Under the pieces are notes generated by a model, which was not told the DNA's origin, did not search any database, and worked only from the letters and a program-made list of their open reading frames with translations. Position numbers and translations under genes: made by a program. A stretch of DNA of 64,000 bases, taken from the NCBI GenBank assembly GCA_964537055.1, contig CAZHYV010000004.1, positions 62,001 to 126,000 of the forward strand, written 5' to 3'. Position 1 is the stretch's first letter, and every line of letters starts with the position of its first letter. Shown here in pieces: positions 45,481-53,901 of the stretch. The DNA comes from CAZHYV01 sp964537055. Lineage in GTDB: Bacteria; Myxococcota_A; Polyangia; Palsa-1104; JAEUJZ01.

Positions 45481-46590
45481 TTACCTAAACTGTTCGGACA
45501 GTCTGAGATCTCCTGAAAAGAACAGCTTCAAATCGTTCACACCATACTTCAGCATGGCAAGTCGATCCAACCCCATCCCAAAGGCAAACCCTGTATACCT
45601 GTCTGGATCGTAGGTTTTCTTTCCTAGCTTCCGATTTACCTCTTCAAAAACTACGGGATTGACCAAACCGCAACCGAGCACCTCGATAAAGCCTGTGCCT
45701 TTGCAGGTCCGACACTCCCCTCCCTTGCCTTGGCAAAAGTAACAAATAATATCAAGCTCAGCTCCAGGTTCAACAAAGGGGAAGAACGAAGCGCGAAGAC
45801 GAATCTTTGTGTTTTCTCCAAAGAGGCGTTTGACAAAATAAAGAAGTGTGCCCTTCAGATCTCCAAAAGTAATACGCTGATCGATCACTAACCCTTCAAG
45901 CTGGGTAAACATCGGAGAATGCGTAGGGTCGTCCTCTTTTCGGTAGACCTTCCCAGGGGCAATCATTCGTAAAGGCGGAGGCTCTGCTAGCATCTTTCGA
46001 ATCTGAACCGAGGAGGTATGGGTCCGTAAAAGCTTGGTTTCTTCTTCGATTTTTCCGGATTTGCTAGAAGGTTCATGCTTGATGTAAAATGTATCCTGTG
46101 CACTCCGAGCAGGGTGGTTGGCAGGCATTCCCAGCGCTTGAAAATTGTAAAAATCCGTCTCGATTTGGTTTCCCATAGCAATCGTAAATCCAAGCTCTGA
46201 GAAGATTCCTTCGATGGTCCTACGAATTTGCGTCATTGGGTGCAAAGCACCTAGGCAGAGAGGCCTTCCCGGAAGTGTTACATCGATACGTCGGGCCAAA
46301 TCAGAGAGCCGCTCCTTTTCAGCGAGCTTCTTAACCTCTTCCGCAAGCAGCAAATCCATTTGGACAAAAATCCCATTCCCTATCTGTCCAATAGCCTTCT
46401 TGTCAGGCCCTATTGCACTTCGCAGAGCGTTCGCAACGGCGAGACGAATCCTTCCTTCTTTTCCGCCATACCGTGCATACACTGTGCGTAACAAAGGTTC
46501 TGTATTCGCCTCGGATATCTCCTTTTGGTATTGGGCCAGGAGCAATTCGAGAGTAGATTTAAGCTGGAGATGTTGTGTAGAAAGTTCCAT
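45481..46590 (-). CDS. pheS: phenylalanyl-tRNA synthetase alpha subunit
   Basis: 369 residues. N-terminal coiled-coil arm (residues 1-90) and class II catalytic core: motif 1 region HPMTQIRRTIEGIFSELGF, the TSSVQIR substrate-binding stretch, motif 2 GKVYRKEDDPTHSPMFTQLEG and motif 3 GFAFGMGLDRLAMLKYG. A CYFCQGKGGECRTCKGTG segment between motifs 2 and 3 shows four Cys, a zinc-like insertion seen in some PheS proteins. Lies between rplT and pheT. Confidence 0.98.
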   Translation of the reverse strand: MELSTQHLQLKSTLELLLAQYQKEISEANTEPLLRTVYARYGGKEGRIRLAVANALRSAIGPDKKAIGQIGNGIFVQMDLLLAEEVKKLAEKERLSDLARRIDVTLPGRPLCLGALHPMTQIRRTIEGIFSELGFTIAMGNQIETDFYNFQALGMPANHPARSAQDTFYIKHEPSSKSGKIEEETKLLRTHTSSVQIRKMLAEPPPLRMIAPGKVYRKEDDPTHSPMFTQLEGLVIDQRITFGDLKGTLLYFVKRLFGENTKIRLRASFFPFVEPGAELDIICYFCQGKGGECRTCKGTGFIEVLGCGLVNPVVFEEVNRKLGKKTYDPDRYTGFAFGMGLDRLAMLKYGVNDLKLFFSGDLRLSEQFR

Positions 46591-46681
46591 AGAGGCTCGC
46601 TGAGATGCAAAAAGTATGTCAACTTACAGAAGCTACCGACTTGCAGCCAGCACCCCTCGGTGCTTCGTGATACGGATTTAT

Positions 46682-47044
46682 CTAAGCTAGCTGAGGAAGA
46701 AGCCCTGTTTGCTGAACCACCTGCCGAAAGGCAGCAGGATCATGAACAGCTAAATCAGCGAGGACCTTCCGATCCATTTGGATGTTCGCCCGAAGTAAGC
46801 CATTGATAAAGGCTGAGTAGGTAACGCCCAACTCACGCACAGCCGCATTGATGCGGACAATCCACAGTCGACGAAATTCCCGTTTGCGCACTTTTCGGTC
46901 GCGGGTTGCAAACCGCCATGCATGTCGGACGGTTTCCGACATGACCTTCCAAAGTTTTGAGCGACCTCCCCGGTATCCACTTGCTTCTTTTTTCATCCGG
47001 TTGCGGCGTTGACGCGCCTTAAAACCACGTTTTACTCGAGACAT
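46682..47044 (-). CDS. rplT: 50S ribosomal protein L20
   Basis: 120 residues, basic. Begins MSRVKRGFKARQRRNR with the conserved RGGRSKLWKVMSETV and LWIVRINAAVRELGVTYSAFI blocks. L20 binds 23S rRNA early in assembly. In most bacteria infC and rpmI precede it; neither is found in the 290 bp upstream. rplT-pheS-pheT is otherwise the standard order. Confidence 0.98.
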   Translation of the reverse strand: MSRVKRGFKARQRRNRMKKEASGYRGGRSKLWKVMSETVRHAWRFATRDRKVRKREFRRLWIVRINAAVRELGVTYSAFINGLLRANIQMDRKVLADLAVHDPAAFRQVVQQTGLLPQLA

Positions 47045-47247
47045 GTTTCCTCTTTATCAGTGTAGCGACTGGTATCGGGGCTGGAGTTAGCAGCTTTGAA
47101 CCCTAAACCAAGTCTAGGTTAAAATTTGAAAATTGTAGATAGCACATTCTGGGACGAAAAGGAAGAAATACTTACTAGAGTAACAAATATCTTTCATATA
47201 AAGTTGATTTAAGAACTAAGTTTTCTGCTTTATCCTTTTGAGGCTCA

Positions 47248-47277
47248 GCCTTTGAAAGAGCTAGCTCTTTCAAAGGC
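47248..47277. promoter_or_regulatory. 30-nt perfect palindrome upstream of the GlsB/YeaQ-like gene
   Basis: Two 15-nt arms, GCCTTTGAAAGAGCT and its exact reverse complement, meet without a spacer (centre between 47262 and 47263). As RNA it would form a 13-bp stem with a CTAG loop. It ends 56 nt before the ATG at 47334, and the genes on either side (rplT minus, GlsB-like plus) diverge, so it is not a terminator for either. A dyad operator or 5'-UTR hairpin is the likely role. Confidence 0.6.
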
Positions 47278-47333
47278 GGCTCGCTTGCATTTTTGGGATT
47301 CGTTCTTACATTCTGTTGCCAAGGAGGTGTGTT

Positions 47334-47594
47334 ATGGGAATTTTAGGTTTTGTGTGGATGCTCTTAATTGGACTTGTGATCGGAGGATTGGCAAAATTTT
47401 TGATGCCCGGCAAAGACCCTGGGGGGATCATCATTACCATGATCCTTGGGATTGCAGGCTCCATGGTGGCCGGGTTTGTGGGGAAAGCCTTAGGTTGGTA
47501 CCAATACCCAGGTCAAGGACCAGGCCTGATTGCTTCCGTGTTAGGAGCTGTACTGATTCTATTCATCTATCGACTCATTATCGGAAGAGGTTAA
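47334..47594 (+). CDS. GlsB/YeaQ/YmgE family stress membrane protein
   Basis: 86 residues. AAGGAGG precedes the ATG by 8 nt and fixes the start over an upstream ATG at 47316. Three hydrophobic segments (GFVWMLLIGLVIGGLAKFL, IIITMILGIAGSMVAGFVG, LIASVLGAVLILFIYRLI) with the family turns KFLMPGKDPGG and GWYQYPGQGPG. In enterobacteria such proteins are general-stress or RpoS-dependent; the role here is unknown. A 30-nt palindrome lies in its leader region. Confidence 0.88.
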   Translation: MGILGFVWMLLIGLVIGGLAKFLMPGKDPGGIIITMILGIAGSMVAGFVGKALGWYQYPGQGPGLIASVLGAVLILFIYRLIIGRG

Positions 47595-47675
47595 CGTAAG
47601 CATCAGACGAATTTAAGGAAGGCGTAGCCTCAATTACAAAACTCTGCGTTAAATAGTCATCCACTGCGATGAAAC

Positions 47676-47711
47676 AGCTTAGTTATCATGCTAGAGCTTA
47701 GCTATCATGCT
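47676..47711. repeat. 17-nt direct repeat at the 3' end of trxB
   Basis: AGCTTAGTTATCATGCT (47676-47692) and AGCTTAGCTATCATGCT (47695-47711) match at 16 of 17 positions, 2 nt apart. The second copy encodes the last codons and stop of trxB (read on the minus strand); the first is the same text duplicated just beyond the stop. Confidence 0.75.
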
Positions 47712-48654
47712 GTGCTAGAAAATGCTCCGCTTGAAGTGCCGCCATGCATCCAGTCCCGGCCGCAGTCACAGCCTGACGCCACCTTGGATCCTGCACATCC
47801 CCAGCGGCAAAGACGCCATTCACTGAGGTTTCGGTGGTTCCTGGCTTAGTAACAACATAACCAGATTCGTCTAGTTGAAGTTGTCCCTTCAAAAATTCAG
47901 TGTTGGGGATGTGGCCGATGGCGTAAAAAAGGCCACGGCATGGCAAAATTTCTGTCTGGCCAGTCTTTACATTTTTAATCTGTACGCCCTCCAGTCCTTC
48001 TTCTCCTAACGCTTCTTCCACGGTATGGCTCCATCGAATTTCTATCTTCGGGTGTGCAAAAAGACGTTTCTGCATTGCCTTTGAGGCTCGAAGTTCATCC
48101 CGGCGGTGGATAAGAATCACCTTAGACCCAAACTTGGCTAGATGGGTCGCCTCTTCAACTGCGGTATCACCCCCACCTACTACAACAAGCACTTGATTCC
48201 GAAACAAAGGCAAGGCGCCATCACACACCGCACATGCACTAATCCCAAGATTCCACAGACGCTCTTCTCCAGGAATATACAGCCTTCTCGCAGTCGCGCC
48301 TGTGGCAATAATAAGAGTCTTTGCTTTCACCGTATAACTTTCACTTCGCACCAGAAAGGGGCGGCTTTGCAGATCCACAGATTCTACAGTCTCTGTAATG
48401 ATTTCTGTTCCATGGTGCACCGATTGTTTCCGCATCTCTTCCATAAGCCGGGGCCCGGAGATTCCCTCTGCAAAACCCGGGAAATTTTCTACCTCGGTTG
48501 TTGTTGTAAGTTGCCCTCCAGCAGCCACACCACCTGCCATAAAACCCTCAAACATCAGCGGAGATAATGCCGCACGAGCTGCATAAATGGCAGCTGTATG
48601 TCCTGCAGGACCCGATCCAATAATGACTACCTCTCTTACTGAAGAAAATTCCAT
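47698..48654 (-). CDS. trxB: thioredoxin reductase
   Basis: NADPH-dependent reduction of thioredoxin. 318 residues from the ATG at 48654 (MEFSSVREVVIIGSGPAG); the frame is open to 48759 but the extra residues precede the FAD Rossmann motif IIGSGPAG and are not conserved. The redox pair is CAVC (Cys141, Cys144), the NADPH motif GGGDTAVEEA and the C-terminal FAD motif GVFAAGDVQD. A complete low-molecular-weight TrxR. Divergent from the next gene. Confidence 0.96.
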   Translation of the reverse strand: MEFSSVREVVIIGSGPAGHTAAIYAARAALSPLMFEGFMAGGVAAGGQLTTTTEVENFPGFAEGISGPRLMEEMRKQSVHHGTEIITETVESVDLQSRPFLVRSESYTVKAKTLIIATGATARRLYIPGEERLWNLGISACAVCDGALPLFRNQVLVVVGGGDTAVEEATHLAKFGSKVILIHRRDELRASKAMQKRLFAHPKIEIRWSHTVEEALGEEGLEGVQIKNVKTGQTEILPCRGLFYAIGHIPNTEFLKGQLQLDESGYVVTKPGTTETSVNGVFAAGDVQDPRWRQAVTAAGTGCMAALQAEHFLAQHDS

Positions 48655-48845
48655 TGCTTTTTGCCCTTCCCTCATCTTCAAAATCACGTTAGCGGCTGCA
48701 TTTTGTAAAACGGTTATACTAGAAAAAGAAGGTGAAGAAAAGCAAGCGATCGGTTTCATTGAATCGAAATGTTTCCAAAAAACTTTTTCTTAACTTCAAG
48801 ATAGACTTTCCTCGCTCAGATAAATAGAAACGTAAACGAATCTAA

Positions 48846-48869
48846 TTGCTTACAGCTCGATGTAAGCAA
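48846..48869. promoter_or_regulatory. inverted repeat in the trxB / repeat-lipoprotein intergenic region
   Basis: TTGCTTACA and TGTAAGCAA face each other with a 6-nt spacer (GCTCGA), 9-bp perfect arms. It lies between two divergent genes, 190 nt from trxB and about 107 nt from the repeat-lipoprotein start. A TTTTTT run follows 6 nt after on the plus strand, so a leader terminator (attenuator-like) is possible; a protein-binding dyad is equally so. Confidence 0.45.
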
Positions 48870-48976
48870 AAGTACGTTTTTTAGTGACTCCACTTGATTC
48901 TTTTTGCAAAAGACGACACACTATATGTGAGGTTATACTTACTAAAAAAGTTTTCTATCTTAAAAGGAGAATGGCT

Positions 48977-51205
48977 ATGTTAGCGCAGAAAAAGGGGCAA
49001 TGCTTTGCAGATGAGATACCTACCCTAAAAGATCAGCGATCTATGAGCCTAGCAAAAGCTCGTCTTCTCTTTTCAAGGAAATCCCTAGGATTGTTGGTTA
49101 TTTTTTCTGCTCTTAGTTTTTTTGCTGCCTGTGGACGGGGGGAACCAGAATTCTCAGGAAGCTCTGGAAGCAGACCAAACCCAGGCGGGGGCGGACAACC
49201 ACCCTCCGAAGGACCAAGTTGGCATTGGGAGAATCCTCTACCGCAAGGAAACAATTTGTATGGCATTTGGGTCATCCCTGGAACAACGGATGCCAAAGAT
49301 CAAGTATTCTCTGTAGGTGGAGCCAGCACACTCCTTATCGGAAACGAAAGCCGTTGGAATTTACCCCTTGTCGAAAACCAAGCCCCTGTTGATCTTCTTG
49401 CCGTTAGCGGACAGACATCTTCAGGAGAAATACTAGCTGTAGGTCGCTATAACAGGGCGATGATTCGAATTAATGACCAATGGAGAGCTCTTGCTCCCTC
49501 TATCGGGATAGGGCTTGAAACCCTATGGGGGGTCTGGGCAAGCCCAAATCCAGATGAATTTTTTGTTGTTGGAGACGACGGCAGAATTTATAACGTCACA
49601 GGCCAAGGCACAAGGTGGAATCGTGAAGGGATGGGGCTTGCAACAAAACCTCTCTACTCTGTTTGGGGACGAGGAAGCGGCCCAACTTTAGAGGTTTTCG
49701 CCGTTGGCGTCGATGGGGTCATTCTTCATCGTGATGCTGCCGGAACATGGACCAAAGAAAACAGTCCTGTTTCAGTCGAATTGTTTGGCGTTGCTGGTCA
49801 AACAGCTCAAAATGGGGATGTACATGCGGTAGGTGCAAAAGGAACCATTTTACGAAGAGAAGGGGGCGTTTGGAAAGAAAAGACCATAAATGCTTACAAG
49901 AACTTTGACCTGCGCGGCGTCTGGCAGGAAGGCACTGACACTTTCGCTGTTGGGAGTGTGAATAAAGTTGTGGGGATGAGCGCAACAAAAGCAATTATTT
50001 TACACCGGGATACTGTCAAGGGAATGGCAGGTAACGACTTCTGGCTAGACGAATCCAATCCGAATATTCAAGAAACACTAAGGGCTGTCTATGTTGCTCC
50101 TCACGCCGGCGAATCAAACGTTACTGTCTATGCTGTGGGCATGTTTGGGACAGTACTAAAACGTGAACAGGGTACTTTTATTCCTCTTAGCTCCCGCTTG
50201 ACGATAGAAAACCTAAGAACCGTCTGGGCTGGAAATGAAAATGAGGTATATGCAGGAGGAGAAAATGGTACGTTGTTGAAACGCCAGGTTTCTGGAACGA
50301 ATATCTCCTGGAAACCTGAGATCATTCAGGGTATTACGCCTAATAATTCTGAGGGGCTTAATCTTAATGCCATCTCTGGATCTCTTCAAGATCCTACTCT
50401 TTCAGTATATGCAGTGGGTGATGATGGGGTTATTATTCACAGACAACCAAACGAATGGCGTTACGAAGCTGCAGGACTTACCAGTGGTTTCCTCTCTGCT
50501 GTGTGGGTGGGGACTCCAGCCACCCTAAACAACCGAAGCGTCGATAATGTTTTTGTCGTGGGAGAAGGAGGCCGCTCTTGTTTTAAATCGATTTATAATC
50601 CTACTCAAAATCCTGACTCTCCCTCGGCATTTTGGGCCCTTGGAAATATTACTTTGCCAGACATTAATGGAAATCCAACGATCGTCAACAAGAACCTGAA
50701 TGCGGTTTTTGGAGCTGTCGGGCAACAAACAAACCCTGGTTATCCTCTGATGTATATAGGCGGGGTTCAAGATGCGCAAGGCCAAACTCTTCTTATCCAG
50801 CGAAATAATGCAGCACAGTATAAAAGGGAGATTTCAGGCTCCTTCTCTCAACCAATTAAGGCGCTGCTTGGGTTCCAAGACCTAAGCGAAATCCATGCTG
50901 TAGGAGATGCAGGGGGCGTCCTAAGCCTTGTCAATGGAAACTGGCAACGAAGTATCGAAGCAGAAGCAGTCCTAAGAAAGGCGAGCGTTACAGAAGTTGT
51001 TGGTGGTAGCAGTGCAGCGACATCAAACAACCTATTTATCTTGGCGGTTCCTAACGTGATTATTCATAGAAAGAATGGCACCTGGTCAGAAGAACCTGTA
51101 AAACTTTCTACTTATTCTAACCAGAAGTTTACTGCAATTTCTGCGGTGAATGGCAAAAATATCTACTTGGTTGGTGAGCATGGTCTAATCCTACATTATT
51201 ATTAG
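48977..51205 (+). CDS. repeat lipoprotein with 'VWG...AVG' beta-propeller units
   Basis: 742 residues. AGGAG (48965-48969) lies 7 nt before the ATG at 48977; an ATG at 49043 would give a more usual leader length. Leader: SLGLLVIFSALSFFAAC, with the lipidated Cys in FAAC. A Gly/Pro/Ser linker follows, then about ten imperfect repeats of 40-55 residues with the pattern L-x-x-(V/I)-W...-(V)-x-A-V-G-x-x-G-x-I-(L/I)-x-R (for example LYSVWGRGS, VFAVGVDGVILHR; LFGVAGQTA, VHAVGAKGTILRR; VYAVGDDGVIIHR). This predicts a beta-propeller exposed outside the membrane. Such repeats are frequent in myxobacterial surface proteins. No catalytic motif. Upstream of parE on the same strand. Confidence 0.8.
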   Translation: MLAQKKGQCFADEIPTLKDQRSMSLAKARLLFSRKSLGLLVIFSALSFFAACGRGEPEFSGSSGSRPNPGGGGQPPSEGPSWHWENPLPQGNNLYGIWVIPGTTDAKDQVFSVGGASTLLIGNESRWNLPLVENQAPVDLLAVSGQTSSGEILAVGRYNRAMIRINDQWRALAPSIGIGLETLWGVWASPNPDEFFVVGDDGRIYNVTGQGTRWNREGMGLATKPLYSVWGRGSGPTLEVFAVGVDGVILHRDAAGTWTKENSPVSVELFGVAGQTAQNGDVHAVGAKGTILRREGGVWKEKTINAYKNFDLRGVWQEGTDTFAVGSVNKVVGMSATKAIILHRDTVKGMAGNDFWLDESNPNIQETLRAVYVAPHAGESNVTVYAVGMFGTVLKREQGTFIPLSSRLTIENLRTVWAGNENEVYAGGENGTLLKRQVSGTNISWKPEIIQGITPNNSEGLNLNAISGSLQDPTLSVYAVGDDGVIIHRQPNEWRYEAAGLTSGFLSAVWVGTPATLNNRSVDNVFVVGEGGRSCFKSIYNPTQNPDSPSAFWALGNITLPDINGNPTIVNKNLNAVFGAVGQQTNPGYPLMYIGGVQDAQGQTLLIQRNNAAQYKREISGSFSQPIKALLGFQDLSEIHAVGDAGGVLSLVNGNWQRSIEAEAVLRKASVTEVVGGSSAATSNNLFILAVPNVIIHRKNGTWSEEPVKLSTYSNQKFTAISAVNGKNIYLVGEHGLILHYY

Positions 51206-51219
51206 GCCCTTATCTTCCT

Positions 51220-51242
51220 AGCCTAGCTTGAGGCTTATTTTT
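51220..51242 (+). terminator. weak intrinsic terminator after the repeat lipoprotein
   Basis: AGCCT (51220-51224) and AGGCT (51231-51235) pair around a 6-nt loop, followed by TATTTTT. It starts 14 nt after the stop at 51205. The 5-bp stem is short, so efficiency is uncertain, but position and T-run fit. Confidence 0.4.
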
Positions 51243-51410
51243 GCATTCGTCTTGGGAGCCGTTCTCTTTTTCAAAGATCATAACCATCCAACGCTACAGG
51301 CTTTTCTGCTTGGGGCATTCTTTCCAACTTTTTTCGAAGGAAAGGTTGAAAAAGGTGATACATCTGTTTAGTATAGCGATCGGCGGAATTTACAAGGAGT
51401 TCCAAAAGGC

Positions 51411-53405
51411 ATGGCAGAGAAGCCAAAACATGTATCTTTACCAAAAACTTATACAGAACAAGACATTGTCGTCCTTGAAGGTCTAGAAGCAGTCAGAAAA
51501 CGACCGGGGATGTATATCGGAAGCGTAGACCTCAAAGGCTACCACCATCTGCTTTGGGAAATCGTCGACAATTCAATTGACGAGGTGATAAATGGCCATG
51601 CTACCACCATTCAGGTCGTTCTGCACGATGACCAAAGATCTGTCTCTGTCATAGACGATGGACGGGGTATCCCTGTGGGTATTATGCCAACCTATCAGAA
51701 ATCCGCATTGGAGGTGATTTTAACAACCCTCCATGCAGGAGGAAAGTTTGAGCAAGGAAATTACCTTCATTCCGGTGGCTTGCATGGGGTTGGCTCTTCG
51801 GTCGTTAATGCTCTTTCGAGTAAGCTGTGGGTTTCGGTCAGACGAGAGGGAAATCTGTGGGAGCAAAGCTACGCCAAGGGGAAACCGACCACTCCGCTCG
51901 TAAAAAAAGCAATACCTCGCAATCCAGCAACAACCCGCAACCCAGGGAAGAACCCTTTTGTACGCTCGACCCACAATACAGGAACAACCCTCTTTTTCCA
52001 TCCTGACCCTGAAATCTTTGGTCAAGAAGCCTGTTTTGATTGGAACCTGATTGTTGAGAGGATGGAGGCTCGGGCGTATCTTCATCAAGGTTTACGCTGC
52101 ATCCTCATCAACGAGGCACACAAGACCAGACAAGAATTTTACTTTGAAGGAGGGATCCAAGATTATTTGAAAGACTGGGCCCAAAAAGAGAATCAATCCG
52201 CTCTGCACCCAATTCTCTTTTTGAAAAAAGAAGAACCTACTACCTCCACACGGTTCGAAGTCGCATTCTTTTGGACGGAAGGTACTGACGAGCGCATCCG
52301 CAGTTATGTCAACGGTATCCCAACCCCTTTAGGAGGCAGTCACGAACAGGGGTTTCGTTTGGGCCTTGTCAAAGGAGTACGGGCCTACCTAGAAGCCCAT
52401 CCCCTCCTTCCAAAAGGGCTTTCTCTTCTTGCGGAAGATATCCGAGAAGGAATCTTTTGCATTTTGTCCTGCTATGTTGTCGAACCCCAATTTCAGGGCC
52501 AAACCAAAGAGCGTTTGCACCATGCGACCATGGGGCAAGAACTCGATGGAGCCCTACGAAACTTTGTTAAAGGCTGGCTGCACCAAAACTCTTCTCTTGC
52601 AGAAAAGCTCATGCTTCGCATGATCCAAGCAGCCCGCGCCCGGGAAGCCGCAAAAAAAGCCAGCCAGGCCATTTCAAGAAAGCCAACGGGATCTACTCGG
52701 CTTGTTCTACCGGGAAAGCTGGCAGATTGTGCCTCTCCGAATCCAAAAGAATGTGAGCTTTTCATCGTTGAGGGAGACAGCGCCGGAGGTTCTGCCAAGC
52801 AGGGACGCGATCGAAAGATCCAAGCGATCTTGCCGCTGCGAGGGAAAGTTTTAAATACCGAACAGGCGTCTGCGACAAAACTTTTATCTAACAAGGAACT
52901 GCAGGATATTATTTCTGCGTTGGGATGCGGTTTTGGGAAAGATTTTGATGAAACCAAGCTGCGTTACCACCATATCTTTCTTTTGATGGATGCCGATAGT
53001 GATGGCCATCATATCACAACACTACTGTTAACCTTCTTTTATCGGCACTTTCCTAAATTGATCGAAAAGGGTCACCTGTATATTGCTCAACCCCCTTTGT
53101 ACCGTGTCGATATTGGCAAACAGACACACTGGGTCTTGAGTGACGAGGAAAAAGACCAGCTCCTCTCCAAACTTCCGAAACAGGGAAAGGCAGAGATTCA
53201 GCGTTTCAAAGGACTTGGCGAAATGATGCCAACCGAACTATGGGCAACCACCTTAGACCCAAATCGAAGGACAGTACTTCGAGTAAAAATTGTGGATCCG
53301 TTACAGACAGACCGAGTTGTAAGTGATTTGATGGGGAAAGATCCGTCGTCGAGATTTCGGTTTATTATGGAACGAGCAAAAGAGGTCAAAGAGCTGGATA
53401 TTTGA
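51411..53405 (+). CDS. parE: type IIA topoisomerase subunit B (topoisomerase IV ParE, less likely GyrB)
   Basis: 664 residues. The ATPase domain has EIVDNSIDE, SVIDDGRGIPV and HSGGLHGVGSSVVNAL. The transducer domain has SYVNGIPTPLGG; the TOPRIM domain has ECELFIVEGDSAGGSAKQ, the LPLRGKVLNTE block and LMDADSDGHH. The C-terminal zinc/tail segment ends with LGEMMPTELWATTLDP. The subunit lacks the large insertion of some proteobacterial GyrB proteins, and neither gyrA nor dnaN is nearby, which favours ParE. Partner ParC is not in the window. A short signal (AAGGAG) precedes the ATG at some distance. Assignment to topo IV rather than gyrase is moderate. Confidence 0.85.
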   Translation: MAEKPKHVSLPKTYTEQDIVVLEGLEAVRKRPGMYIGSVDLKGYHHLLWEIVDNSIDEVINGHATTIQVVLHDDQRSVSVIDDGRGIPVGIMPTYQKSALEVILTTLHAGGKFEQGNYLHSGGLHGVGSSVVNALSSKLWVSVRREGNLWEQSYAKGKPTTPLVKKAIPRNPATTRNPGKNPFVRSTHNTGTTLFFHPDPEIFGQEACFDWNLIVERMEARAYLHQGLRCILINEAHKTRQEFYFEGGIQDYLKDWAQKENQSALHPILFLKKEEPTTSTRFEVAFFWTEGTDERIRSYVNGIPTPLGGSHEQGFRLGLVKGVRAYLEAHPLLPKGLSLLAEDIREGIFCILSCYVVEPQFQGQTKERLHHATMGQELDGALRNFVKGWLHQNSSLAEKLMLRMIQAARAREAAKKASQAISRKPTGSTRLVLPGKLADCASPNPKECELFIVEGDSAGGSAKQGRDRKIQAILPLRGKVLNTEQASATKLLSNKELQDIISALGCGFGKDFDETKLRYHHIFLLMDADSDGHHITTLLLTFFYRHFPKLIEKGHLYIAQPPLYRVDIGKQTHWVLSDEEKDQLLSKLPKQGKAEIQRFKGLGEMMPTELWATTLDPNRRTVLRVKIVDPLQTDRVVSDLMGKDPSSRFRFIMERAKEVKELDI

Positions 53406-53587
53406 GGTTGCAGAAGGATGTGGAGCTTTTATTACGGCCAGACTCAGGACCTTTGGCTTTTCTTACCTTCCTTGCAACCACTCGGGGGCAGAGGAATGAA
53501 TCCCTCCCATTTATTCCAATCCCTTGACCTTACCAGGTTCTTTGCGAAAGTAAGAGGCCCTTGAGTCCTTCCTAAATCGTTCTCCAA

Positions 53588-53628
53588 AGAAAAAATGCGA
53601 CCTTTTCATTTCTGAAAAAATCGCATTT
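53588..53628 (-). terminator. intrinsic terminator of tRNA-Asp
   Basis: Read on the minus strand: AAATGCGA pairs with TCGCATTT (8 bp), a TT/GG internal loop, then TTTTCA pairs with TGAAAA around a GAAA tetraloop, followed by a T-run. It starts 17 nt after the 3' end of tRNA-Asp on the same strand. A convincing rho-independent terminator. Confidence 0.8.
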
Positions 53629-53644
53629 GTCGCAGAAAACCGGA

Positions 53645-53718
53645 CGGGACCGACGGGACTCGAACCCGCAACTTCCGCCGTGACAGGGCGGCGCTCTAAC
53701 CAATTGAACTACGGTCCC
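53645..53718 (-). tRNA. tRNA-Asp (GTC)
   Basis: Cloverleaf drawn by hand: acceptor GGGACCG/CGGTCCC (7 bp), D arm with AGTTCAATTGGTTAGAGC, anticodon loop CTGTCAC with anticodon GTC, and T arm GCGGGTTCGAGTCCCGT. Discriminator is G73. The CCA end is not encoded and must be added. It stands alone on the minus strand with its own promoter and terminator. Confidence 0.97.
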
Positions 53719-53735
53719 AATTGAAGAGGGATACG

Positions 53736-53764
53736 ATTAAGCCAAATTCTGAAGAATTAGTCAA
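53736..53764 (-). promoter_or_regulatory. sigma-70-type promoter for tRNA-Asp
   Basis: On the minus strand: TTGACT (53759-53764) and CTTAAT (53736-53741) with a 17-nt spacer. The -10 box lies 17 nt before the tRNA 5' end, a good fit for a tRNA promoter. The -10 is only moderately similar to TATAAT. Confidence 0.5.
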
Positions 53765-53901
53765 ATCGATTTTGTAAGTTTTCAGAGGAGAAACCAAAAT
53801 TTTTGACTTTGGTCGACGATAAAAGAGGCAGAATTGTTTTGGAAGCGATATGCTTTCTTGATTTACTTTAGATTGAGCCTCCTCCAGAAAAGACAGATTC
53901 T

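Noticed and set aside
53406..53587. Additional tRNA or small gene between parE and tRNA-Asp
   Set aside because: No TTCGA/TTCAA arm or cloverleaf could be built and no frame above noise; only the tRNA terminator at its right edge is structured.
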